A DNA stretch of 64,000 nucleotides from Syntrophomonas zehnderi OL-4 (GTDB lineage Bacteria; Bacillota; Syntrophomonadia; Syntrophomonadales; Syntrophomonadaceae), in NCBI RefSeq assembly GCF_000983115.1, contig NZ_CGIH01000018.1, forward strand, positions 62,001 to 126,000, given 5' to 3'. The position numbers and the translations under genes are program-made. Below the pieces are notes generated by a model that was not told the DNA's origin, ran no database searches, and saw nothing but the letters and a program-made list of their open reading frames with translations. Each line of letters opens with the position of its first letter. Positions within the stretch are counted from its first letter, which is position 1. Below are positions 9,095-16,002 of the stretch, one piece after another.

Positions 9095-9809
9095 AGCCTA
9101 ATTATGCTATCCAATCATAGTTCTGACCGCCAACTTCCGGTAATAGCGGATTATGAAGCCCTTCGGGTGCGCTACGCCTACATAATCTCCATTATCGAAA
9201 GGTGGCTATCCCGCTACAGGCCAGGGCTCCAGACTGCCCGATCGGCACTCACCCGCGCGCGCTGCGCGATCATATGCGCGGATGTGAGTGGCCCTCCGCC
9301 CTGCGCCTTCCGTTCGCGGACGGGACACCCTACCCACCGGAATTATACCGGCCTGGCTGCTGCGCAGACAAGGCCGTTCGGGCAGCGTGTCCTCGCTGAT
9401 ATCTTTTAGATTACATATTTCGTGTGACAAAATTATGTCACAATCAATCAAAGTCACCCAAAATTCATCTTATATTTTATCTAGCGGAGCGATAACAGTC
9501 CTCGCCGGACTGGCATTATAGTCCTGCCGGATTATTAAGCAATCAGGAATGGCAGGCATCTACTGATGATACCGGCTCATTTGTAAGCGCTCAAGGTTTC
9601 CTGTTGGCGGGCGCTGCCCGACCTTGACCGTTTATAACCGCCGGAGCAAGCTAGCTGCCCCCGCCCTTCCCTGAATAACCATTCCCGTTCGGTCATTCAT
9701 TTCTATCTTTTTGACAAAATTCTAACTTGAAAACAAAATTCCTGCAATTGGAAGGAAAATGAATCGTTTACAACTAATTATCTGCGCAATTCCCACTGGT
9801 TAATCCATT
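9095..9809. other. Gene-poor junction with a GC-rich block
   Basis: About 700 bp without a convincing gene. Short open frames exist on both strands between 9104 and 9521, but they overlap one another, lack ribosome sites, and match no family I know. 9240-9400 is markedly richer in G+C than the flanking BREX and HD genes, and contains a strong imperfect hairpin: CACTCACCCGCGC (9246-9258) pairs with GCGCGG-AT-GTGAGTG (9276-9290). A second nested structure lies at 9591-9627 (TCAAGGT...ACCTTGA enclosing CGGGC-GCT-GCCCG). I read this as a decayed or mobile-element-derived junction between the BREX operon and the HD/YwgA pair, but an unrecognised structured RNA is possible. Confidence 0.5.
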
Positions 9810-9836
9810 TAAAAAAAGCCCCGCAATGGGGCTTGA
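9810..9836 (-). terminator. Intrinsic terminator
   Basis: On the minus strand AAGCCCC-ATTGC-GGGGCTT is followed directly by a run of Ts. This is a classical Rho-independent terminator. It lies 8-10 nt after the stop of a small minus-strand frame (9844-9999), so it may mark the end of a degraded transcription unit and insulate the BREX operon. Confidence 0.75.
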
Positions 9837-9843
9837 TTATGGT

Positions 9844-9999
9844 TTAAAGTTCAAACCTTGCGGCCAGCTCCACCTCCGCCAAGCCGTCAACCGTATTAAC
9901 CGCATAAAGAGCAGCAAAGTGTTCTGCCAAGCATGCAGCGGGATGCGGTGGATCGGCTGAATGATTTTTTGGGGCAGTAAAGAGGAATTTTGATGACAT
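9844..9999 (-). CDS. Small ORF, possibly a gene remnant
   Basis: A 51-codon frame starts ATG at 9999 (or 10005) and ends TAA at 9844, just before a strong terminator. The protein ends ...AVNTVDGLAEVELAARFEL and is alanine- and leucine-rich, unlike its AT-rich neighbours. No Shine-Dalgarno is visible, and the 5' end overlaps the first codons of the plus-strand HD gene. The placement against a terminator suggests it is the 3' remnant of a longer gene truncated when the HD locus arrived. It matches no family I recognise, and coding status is doubtful. Confidence 0.25.
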   Translation of the reverse strand: MSSKFLFTAPKNHSADPPHPAACLAEHFAALYAVNTVDGLAEVELAARFEL

Positions 10000-10988
10000 A
10001 CGCATGGGATAGGCTCAATTTATCTAATTCCATCACTGGTATGGGCAAACCCCAATACATTGTACGTCAGGAAAGATTCTATAAGCCACTACATGAAGTC
10101 GTTAGTGTTGCTATAATAAAATCCCTTAAATCAATCCTTGATACTATGTATTTTGAAGGTATAACCGACATTGTTGCTCAAATCCTAGAAGGTCAGGTAA
10201 TCCCTCAATTAAATTTTTTAAAGGATATACTATCCGGTTCAATTGATGCTGATCGGATGGATTATTTATTACGTGATTCGCTTCATTGTGGAGTTAGCTA
10301 CGGTAGCTTTGATCATGATCGGTTGATTGATACCTTAACTGTTTTTTCAGATGGAACTGGTAGTTTAAGTTTAGCAGTGGATCACGGTGGAATACATAGT
10401 ATTGAAGCGCTTATTTTAGCCAGATACTATATGTTTACTCAGGTATACATGCATCGTACTAGGCGAATTTATGATATTTATTTGAAGGATTTTATGGAGA
10501 ACTGGAAACCCGATCTGAACCCGCTTACAGCGGTTTTGGATTATGATGATATTGATTTGATTACTATGATGAAAAATGCATCTAGGGATAAAAATCATCC
10601 AAGTCACGTTGTGGCTACCAGAATTTGCTGTAGGCAACACCATTCTGTTATATATGAAACCTCAGAATTTGCCGACGCAAGAACGTTAAGAAAGGCTAAA
10701 GGTATTTTCCAAAATTTGGAGAATAACAGCAGTAATTATAATTTTATTTTGGACGAAAAAGCTAAAGGCAGTATTCATAAATTTTTTGTACCAGGCGAAC
10801 ACGACGAAGGTATTGAACTACAGGTAGTACATAAACAAAGGCATACCTTAATAACCGAAGAATCAAGCATTCTTGAGAAGATACCTAAATTATTCCATGT
10901 GGTACGGATTTACGTTAATGAAAAAGATCAAGCTAAGCTTAATGACTTGCGAATAAAAGCTAAAAAGATTGAAGGGGAAGTGATGTAG
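9993..10988 (+). CDS. HD-domain phosphohydrolase (COG1078/YwfO-like), N-terminally truncated
   Basis: This 331-residue protein matches the middle and C-terminal part of HD-superfamily dNTPase-like proteins. The hallmark segment SGSIDADRMDYLLRDS (about residues 80-95) and following GVSYGSFDHDRLI are intact. Members of this family normally begin with about 100 more residues bearing the metal-binding H...HD (HDIGHGPFSH). These are absent, and no frame upstream of 9993 encodes them because a stop lies in frame at 9978. The ATG has a GAGG 6 nt upstream, so a short product could be made, but it would lack the catalytic HD pair. The next gene starts 1 nt downstream. In Bacillus subtilis a similar HD protein (YwfO) neighbours YwgA, which supports a functional pair. 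It is possibly a pseudogene. Confidence 0.7.
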   Translation: MTYAWDRLNLSNSITGMGKPQYIVRQERFYKPLHEVVSVAIIKSLKSILDTMYFEGITDIVAQILEGQVIPQLNFLKDILSGSIDADRMDYLLRDSLHCGVSYGSFDHDRLIDTLTVFSDGTGSLSLAVDHGGIHSIEALILARYYMFTQVYMHRTRRIYDIYLKDFMENWKPDLNPLTAVLDYDDIDLITMMKNASRDKNHPSHVVATRICCRQHHSVIYETSEFADARTLRKAKGIFQNLENNSSNYNFILDEKAKGSIHKFFVPGEHDEGIELQVVHKQRHTLITEESSILEKIPKLFHVVRIYVNEKDQAKLNDLRIKAKKIEGEVM

Positions 10989-10989
10989 T

Positions 10990-11553
10990 TTGAGTATCTT
11001 ACTATGTGACTCATTCGATGATGCAATTATTGCTTATGTTGTACACAAATGGAATAACGAGGAAACCGCTATTGCATTGGGTAGAACAATGGTTCAAAAG
11101 ATCTGTTATTTCCTTAAAGCCAAGGGAGTTCCTCTAGATTTTAAATTTGATATATATCATTATGGTCCCTATTCTCAAGAACTATATTATAGAATGGAAG
11201 AATTGGTTGCCGACGGCATTGTTTTTGACGAATCTGAGCAAAAATCTAAATCAAAATATACACCTGGTGATCAAATTGAGGAACTCATAAGTAAACATGA
11301 TATTTCAAATCATATAAATGATATCGACGATATAATAGGTTTGTTCAATCAATTTCACCCTACCGAAATGGAGCTTTTAGCAACAATTCATTATTTACAA
11401 ACTACATCAACAAAGTATTATGGTAGCCCACCAACAAAAGACGAAATCGTTGAAAAAGTCATGACCGTTAAACGAGGAAAATTCAGTAGGGATTTGGTTT
11501 CCAGGGCATTTGATGCGTTGCATGAAACTGGTCTTTTTGCTTGGATAAGCTAA
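10990..11553 (+). CDS. YwgA/Panacea-like protein, partner of HD protein
   Basis: This 187-residue soluble protein starts at TTG 10990, 1 nt after the HD gene stop, with GGGGAAG about 9 nt upstream. The N-terminal half (MVQKICYFLKAKGVPLDFKF, then YHYGPYSQELYYRMEEL) has the helical K-Q-K-hydrophobic and G-P-Y signature of YwgA and of Panacea/SocA-like antitoxin domains. Those families occur as partners of toxins or next to HD proteins. The direct function is unknown. The coupling to an HD protein inside a defence island suggests an antiviral or toxin-antitoxin module (inference). Base composition is AT-rich like the HD gene, so the two probably arrived together. Confidence 0.6.
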   Translation: MSILLCDSFDDAIIAYVVHKWNNEETAIALGRTMVQKICYFLKAKGVPLDFKFDIYHYGPYSQELYYRMEELVADGIVFDESEQKSKSKYTPGDQIEELISKHDISNHINDIDDIIGLFNQFHPTEMELLATIHYLQTTSTKYYGSPPTKDEIVEKVMTVKRGKFSRDLVSRAFDALHETGLFAWIS

Positions 11554-11742
11554 TTATTGTTATAGATGTTTTTACCCCGGCCTAGCCTTGTTTTCTCTCA
11601 GCAATTAAACACTATAGACTGTGTATTATATAGTTAAGTAGCTAGATCTGAAGAAGTTTTTTTAATGTGAAGATCAAAAATACCCACTAGCCTTTTATTA
11701 GAATAGGGATAGTGGGTTAATCTTAACAGTATAATTAAACCA

Positions 11743-12033
11743 TCAACTTATCTGTTTATCCATCCAAGCGCGCAGCTGATCCTTGCGTACCAGTATCCTT
11801 CGCCCGATTCTGACGGCCGGGAAATCTGAACGCCTGCACAGCTCATAAGCAGTCCATCTGGATACATTCAGAACCTCTGCAAGTTCATTTACCTGCAGAA
11901 CTTCAGGGATATTCGACCAGGTACTCTCTACTTTCTGCGGTAATTTTGTCTCCTTACCCCTCTGCAGCCATTCCACCAAAACCCGCAAACCCTCCATCAC
12001 CTTTTGTATATCCTGCTGGGACATCGCTTCCAC
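11743..12033 (-). CDS. Excisionase-family HTH DNA-binding protein
   Basis: A 96-residue protein with a C-terminal helix-turn-helix of the HTH_17/excisionase type (VNELAEVLNVSRWTAYELCRRSDFPAVRIGRRILVRKDQLRAWMDKQ, residues about 49-94). The N-terminal 45 residues form a charged helix. GTG at 12033 has AGGAG 8 nt upstream; the internal ATG at 12024 is less well placed. Proteins of this type bind DNA to control excision of mobile elements or act as small regulators. It stands alone between the YwgA-like gene and a tRNA gene. No integrase is visible in the window. Confidence 0.75.
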   Translation of the reverse strand: MEAMSQQDIQKVMEGLRVLVEWLQRGKETKLPQKVESTWSNIPEVLQVNELAEVLNVSRWTAYELCRRSDFPAVRIGRRILVRKDQLRAWMDKQIS

Positions 12034-12167
12034 CCAATCATCTCCTGTCCTTTTTCTTAAATCATTGCCCTGAAATCAGATAAGCAAACAAAGGTTGGCG
12101 ACGGCATTAAAATTATGGCGACGATTTGGCGGCGTTAAACTAAAAGTGAATTTCTCCAGAAACAACT

Positions 12168-12193
12168 AAAACCGCGCAAACCTGCGCGGTTGC
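12168..12193 (-). terminator. Intrinsic terminator of tRNA-Thr
   Basis: On the minus strand AACCGCGCA-GGT-TTGCGCGGTT is followed by TTAG, 12-14 nt beyond the tRNA CCA end. The stem is GC-rich and perfect over 9 bp, though the U-tract is short. Confidence 0.7.
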
Positions 12194-12204
12194 TTGTTTT
12201 CTAC

Positions 12205-12279
12205 TGGAGCCGATGGGCGGATTCGAACCGCCGGCCTGCTGATTACGAATCAGCTGCTCTGCCACTGAGCCACATCGGC
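12205..12279 (-). tRNA. tRNA-Thr (anticodon CGU)
   Basis: A complete cloverleaf on the minus strand: acceptor GCCGATG paired with CATCGGC, D-arm GCTC/GAGC, anticodon arm GCTGA-TTCGTAA-TCAGC with anticodon CGT (threonine, ACG codons), and T-arm GGCGGTTCGAATCCGCC. The CCA is encoded (12205-12207). Its 3' end faces the BREX/HD island, the usual orientation for integration of islands into tRNA genes, but I found no second copy of the 3' end within the window. Confidence 0.95.
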
Positions 12280-12307
12280 ATTTGGGGTGGGATTTACACC
12301 ATGCTAC

Positions 12308-12336
12308 ATGATAGCAATATTATTGATTGCCGTCAA
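12308..12336 (-). promoter_or_regulatory. Promoter of tRNA-Thr
   Basis: On the minus strand TTGACG (12331-12336), a 17-bp spacer, and TATCAT (12308-12313) form a near-consensus sigma-A promoter about 29 bp upstream of the tRNA 5' end. Confidence 0.65.
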
Positions 12337-12544
12337 GAGAGGAGTACCCGGTAGTCTATCTGGGATTTTCAACTTATGGGGAACTTCTATAGAGACAATG
12401 TAATCAATGTCGGTTCCCGGCAAGCTTAAATTTGGAAATTGCAAAAAGGAACGGTACTATCCTCTCGTTTTCCTTAAATTACTGCCCGTTAAGGCAGGTG
12501 GGTACGTTTTTAATTACTGTTTGGTTTATTTGCTATAGAGATTG

Positions 12545-12730
12545 TTAAATATTATTGATTTTTGGGCTGCTTTTTGGTTCGGATACCTGATAGTAATTAG
12601 GATTATTATTTACAATGGGCAGGCATCCGGGGCAGATCCAAATGATATAGGCTTTGTTGTCAATGATCTGCACCATATTCTTGAGAATGGCCTCTGGATA
12701 CATCTTGCTGCAAAAGTGGCATTTTAGCAC
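12545..12730 (-). CDS. Small zinc-ribbon protein (YlaI/DUF2197-like)
   Basis: A roughly 61-residue protein with two cysteine pairs, CHFC near the N-terminus and CPGC about 30 residues later, spaced as in a rubredoxin-like zinc ribbon. It resembles the small DUF2197 (YlaI) proteins of Firmicutes in size and Cys layout; the match is by pattern only. GTG at 12730 lies 8 nt after GGAG and is a better start than the TTG at 12736, which is too close to the same site. It stands alone; function unknown. The 265 bp toward the tRNA gene contain nothing recognisable apart from the tRNA promoter. Confidence 0.5.
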   Translation of the reverse strand: MLKCHFCSKMYPEAILKNMVQIIDNKAYIIWICPGCLPIVNNNPNYYQVSEPKSSPKINNI

Positions 12731-12841
12731 TTTCAAGACTCCTTTACTAATTCAGTTTAAGGCTTAGATAGTAACACGAAGGGTCACATCACGATTTTTC
12801 TGCACGTTTTTAAAGAGGCAGTATATATTGGTATCCGTAGT

Positions 12842-13123
12842 TTAATCCAGGTAGGCCCGCATGAATTCCAGTTCCATTTCGACTTTTTCATTGACAACTG
12901 CTACGGCCTTTTCAATAATGACTTCGTTTTCTCCTTCCAGTGCCTCTCGGATCAGTTGATCGAAGGGTATCTTGGACATCCTCTCAACGGCTTCGGCTAC
13001 ACTGACTTGGGTAAAAAAGGCGTTAAACATATTTAAGAGATTATGAAAATATCCTTCGGCCCAGGCTTCTATCTGGGTTTCATCGGGTACTCCGTTAATG
13101 GAATCGAATTTACTTATGTGCAT
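12842..13123 (-). CDS. Small conserved-looking protein overlapping argH
   Basis: A 93-residue acidic, all-helical protein (MHISKFDSINGVPDETQIEAWAEG at the start). The ATG at 13123 lies inside the end of argH (14-nt overlap) and has AAGGAG 7 nt upstream within the argH 3' end. This suggests real, translationally coupled expression. I do not recognise a family. There is no signal peptide, membrane segment or metal motif. The linkage to argH may be an operon accident. Confidence 0.6.
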   Translation of the reverse strand: MHISKFDSINGVPDETQIEAWAEGYFHNLLNMFNAFFTQVSVAEAVERMSKIPFDQLIREALEGENEVIIEKAVAVVNEKVEMELEFMRAYLD

Positions 13124-14501
13124 TTTGCATCTCCTTAAGCCATGCGGCAGCCTCTGCCAGTGCCCTGCTTACGGTCTGCGGAGCCGGTCCTCCGGGGATC
13201 TGGCGTTTGGCTACACAGTTGGCGATATCCAGGTTTTGGTATACATCGGCATCTATTTTCGAGGAAAATTGCTTAAATGTCTCCAGGTCTATTTCTTCCA
13301 GAACCTGCTGGTTTTCTAGGCAGTACAGTACTGCTTGGCCGACTACGGCATGGGCATCGCGGAATGGCATGCCTTTTTCGACCAGATAATCAGCCAGATC
13401 GGTGGCATTGGTAAACCCTCCCCGGGCTTCCTGGGCCATTTTTTCTTTTTGGAAGCGGGTGGTTTGTAACAGCGGCGTAAACACCATTAAACACTTTTTA
13501 ACGGTATCAAGGGCGTCAAACAAGGCTTCCTTGTCTTCCTGCATGTCTTTGTTGTAGGCCAAGGGCAATGCTTTCATCAGGGTTAAAAGGGTGATCAGAT
13601 CTCCGTACACCCGACCGGTCTTGCCTCTGACCAATTCGGCTATGTCGGGGTTTTTTTTCTGCGGCATGATGCTGGAGCCGGTGGAAAATCCGTCATCTAA
13701 CTGCACAAAAGCAAACTCATCGGTTGCCCAAAGTATAATCTCCTCAGAAAAACGAGATAGATGCATCATTAATATACTGGCAAAGCTGCAAAACTCTATA
13801 GCAAAATCCCGGTCACTTACTCCATCCAGACTGTTACGGGTAATATAATCAAATCCCAGTTGCTCCCGCACATATTCTCGATCCAGATTAAACCCGGTAG
13901 CCGCCAAGGCTCCTGAGCCAAGCGGCATAGCTGCCACCCGTTTGCGGCAATCATCCAAGCGTTCCACATCCCGCCTGAACATTTCAAAATAGGCCAGCAG
14001 ATGATGAGCCAGGGTTATGGGCTGGGCTTTTTGCATATGGGTATAACCGGGCATGACGGTATGCAGATGCTCACCGGCAATTTTAAGCAGGGTCTCCTCT
14101 AATTCCAGCAGCAATTGCCTGATTTTTATTATTTCGTCATTTAAGTACAGGCGTATATCCAGAGCCACTTGGTCATTGCGGCTGCGGGCAGTATGCAGTT
14201 TTTTGCCGGTATCGCCTATTCGGGCAGTTAGGAAGGTTTCGATATTCATATGTATGTCTTCGGCTTCCACCGTGAATTCCAACTGTCCGTTTTCGATTTC
14301 CGACTGGATCTCTTGGAGAGCCGCCATGATATTTTCGCCTTCCTCCCGGCTGATAATACCCTGTTTGGCCAGCATAGCAGCGTGGGCCATACTTCCTCGA
14401 ATGTCCTGGACATACATCCTGCTGTCAAAAGCGATGGAAGCATTAAAGTCCTCGGTTAACTTATCGGTTTGCTTGGTGAACCTACCGCTCCATAGTTTCA
14501 T
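13110..14501 (-). CDS. argH: Argininosuccinate lyase
   Basis: This 463-residue enzyme cleaves argininosuccinate to arginine and fumarate, the last step of arginine synthesis. The N-terminus MKLWSGRFTK and the fumarase-superfamily signature GSSIMPQKKNPD are clear, along with the conserved HTARSRNDQ and TGFNLDR segments. The length is typical. ATG at 14501 has GAGG 7 nt upstream; a GTG 6 nt earlier is too close to that site. It is separated by about 9 kb from the other arginine genes, whereas argG and argH are often adjacent. It is divergent from the GntR operon. Confidence 0.97.
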   Translation of the reverse strand: MKLWSGRFTKQTDKLTEDFNASIAFDSRMYVQDIRGSMAHAAMLAKQGIISREEGENIMAALQEIQSEIENGQLEFTVEAEDIHMNIETFLTARIGDTGKKLHTARSRNDQVALDIRLYLNDEIIKIRQLLLELEETLLKIAGEHLHTVMPGYTHMQKAQPITLAHHLLAYFEMFRRDVERLDDCRKRVAAMPLGSGALAATGFNLDREYVREQLGFDYITRNSLDGVSDRDFAIEFCSFASILMMHLSRFSEEIILWATDEFAFVQLDDGFSTGSSIMPQKKNPDIAELVRGKTGRVYGDLITLLTLMKALPLAYNKDMQEDKEALFDALDTVKKCLMVFTPLLQTTRFQKEKMAQEARGGFTNATDLADYLVEKGMPFRDAHAVVGQAVLYCLENQQVLEEIDLETFKQFSSKIDADVYQNLDIANCVAKRQIPGGPAPQTVSRALAEAAAWLKEMQNAHK

Positions 14502-14650
14502 TTTCACACCTCAAGCTGGGTTTTCGTCCTGCTAAGTCCTAAATTGTTTAGCAATATCTATTATATTATCTTAATTCACGAAATGCATCTTTAAAATGTA
14601 AATATGAAAAATTGATTTTTAAAATAAATTTTCTTTGCAAATATTTTTCA

Positions 14651-14683
14651 GTTGATTTACAATTGGTGTATCAACTGTACTAT
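14651..14683 (+). promoter_or_regulatory. Promoter and operator palindrome of the GntR/ABC operon
   Basis: TTTACA (14656-14661), a 16-bp spacer and TACTAT (14678-14683) make a good promoter for the downstream gntR. A 25-bp dyad, GTTGAT...ATCAAC (14651-14675) centred on CAATTG, covers the -35 and spacer. YtrA-type GntR regulators bind such sites in their own promoters, so repression by the downstream regulator is likely (inference). Confidence 0.65.
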
Positions 14684-14720
14684 TCGTCATAATACATATA
14701 AGTCGGAAAGGGGGAATTTT

Positions 14721-15110
14721 ATGTTTGACCTGGATCTACGTAGCCGGGCACCGATCTATGAACAGCTTACAGAAAAGATCATCGAGTTGATTGTTAACGG
14801 TGTATTAAAGCCAGATGAACAGTTGCCAGCTGTTCGGGTTTTAGCCGCGGAATTGACGGTTAACCCCAATACCATTCAGAAGGCCTACAAAGAATTGGAT
14901 CATCGCGGCTACATTTATTCACTGCCTGGCAAAGGTAGTTTTGTGCGCCCTGCGATTCCCGAAGACCATACGCTGCGTTTGCAAAGTCTTGAGCATGACC
15001 TCAAACGAATCATTGCCCAGATGTTGTATCTGGGTTTAAGTGCTGATCAGATTGAAAACCTGGTTAAGCATCTAATATCTACAAACAAGGGAGGCAGCAG
15101 CCATGATTGA
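14721..15110 (+). CDS. GntR-family regulator, YtrA type
   Basis: A 129-residue repressor with an N-terminal winged helix (PIYEQLTEKIIELIVNGVLKPDEQLPAVRVLAAELTVNPNTIQKAYKELDHRGYIYSLPGKGSFV) and a short C-terminal helical tail of the YtrA subfamily. ATG at 14721 follows GGGGGAA; upstream in-frame codons lack a site. It overlaps the ATPase gene by 8 nt, so regulator and transporter are co-translated. YtrA proteins repress linked ABC exporters until an envelope stress or ligand appears. Here the palindrome in the promoter at 14651-14675 is the likely target. Confidence 0.93.
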   Translation: MFDLDLRSRAPIYEQLTEKIIELIVNGVLKPDEQLPAVRVLAAELTVNPNTIQKAYKELDHRGYIYSLPGKGSFVRPAIPEDHTLRLQSLEHDLKRIIAQMLYLGLSADQIENLVKHLISTNKGGSSHD

Positions 15111-16002
15111 ATTGAGCGGAATCACTAAGCATTATGAGGAACTGGAAGCTCTAAACCAAGTCAGTCTATCGGTTCAAAAAGGTTCCATTTACGGGCTGGT
15201 GGGTTCCAATGGGGCCGGCAAGACTACTCTTTTAAAACTGCTGGCCGGTATTTTAAGACCGGATGCCGGGGACATCTGTATCGATTCTCAGCCGGTGTAC
15301 GAAAATATTGAAATTAAGAATCGGCTTTTGCTTATTCCTGATTATATATACTTCTTTTTTAATTTTTCCATTCAGGATATGGCCGATTTTTATGCAAAAA
15401 TTTACCCGCAATGGAATCAGGAACGCTTTGATAAACTGCAGGCGGTTTTTAATATCGATAATAAGCGCCGTATCCAAACCTTGTCGAAAGGTATGCAGCG
15501 TCAGGTAGCATTCTGGCTGTCTCTGTCGGCCATGCCTGATTATTTGATCCTGGACGAGCCTCTAGACGGGCTGGATCCGGTCATGCGCCAAAAGGTAAAA
15601 AACCTTATTATTCAGGATGTAGCTGACCGGGATATGACGGTAATCATCTCCTCGCATAACCTGCGCGAACTGGAAGATATCTGCGATTGTATCGGTATAT
15701 TGCATAAAGGCAAAATGCTGATGCAAAGGGATTTGGACGATCTTAAGTCGGATCTGCATAAAATCCAGGTGGCATTTAAGGATGATTTGCCTGCTGCTTG
15801 GCATAATGATATTCAGGCCGTCTACCAGGAAAAAAGAGGGCGGGTAACCACATTGATCGTGCGGGGTGCCCGCGAGGAAATTATTCGCCGTATTAAGGCC
15901 CATAATCCCGCTATTATTGATGTGCTGCCACTTACTCTGGAAGAGATTTTCATTTATGAAATGGGGGATAACGGATATGAAATCAAAAACATCCTTTATT
16001 AA
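15103..16002 (+). CDS. ABC transporter ATP-binding protein (YtrB-like)
   Basis: A 299-residue ATPase. Walker A GSNGAGKTT (about residues 34-42), the signature LSKGMQRQ (a variant of LSGGQ, about residue 127), Walker B LILDEPLDGLDP, and the H-loop (SSHNLRELED) are all present, so it should hydrolyse ATP. The signature variant and short C-terminal domain fit the YtrB subfamily of exporters controlled by GntR proteins. The start overlaps gntR by 8 nt and the end overlaps the permease gene. Confidence 0.93.
   Translation: MIELSGITKHYEELEALNQVSLSVQKGSIYGLVGSNGAGKTTLLKLLAGILRPDAGDICIDSQPVYENIEIKNRLLLIPDYIYFFFNFSIQDMADFYAKIYPQWNQERFDKLQAVFNIDNKRRIQTLSKGMQRQVAFWLSLSAMPDYLILDEPLDGLDPVMRQKVKNLIIQDVADRDMTVIISSHNLRELEDICDCIGILHKGKMLMQRDLDDLKSDLHKIQVAFKDDLPAAWHNDIQAVYQEKRGRVTTLIVRGAREEIIRRIKAHNPAIIDVLPLTLEEIFIYEMGDNGYEIKNILY

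Noticed and set aside
9042-9095. Confident BREX promoter
   Set aside because: A TATAAT-like -10 exists but no -35 of fair quality at the right distance.
9104-9521. Open frames of 65-101 codons on both strands
   Set aside because: They overlap one another in a GC-rich block, lack ribosome sites and match no family.
12205-12279. Duplicate of the tRNA 3' end as an att site within the window
   Set aside because: I looked for GGGCGGATTCGAA and its complement in the island and found no second copy.
14502-14620. ARG box upstream of argH (GATGCATTTCGTGAATT)
   Set aside because: The half-sites are in direct, not inverted, orientation, unlike a true ARG box.
15866-15976. Upstream extension of the ABC permease
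   Set aside because: It is an alternative frame of the ATPase gene; the hydrophobic start fits ATG 15977.
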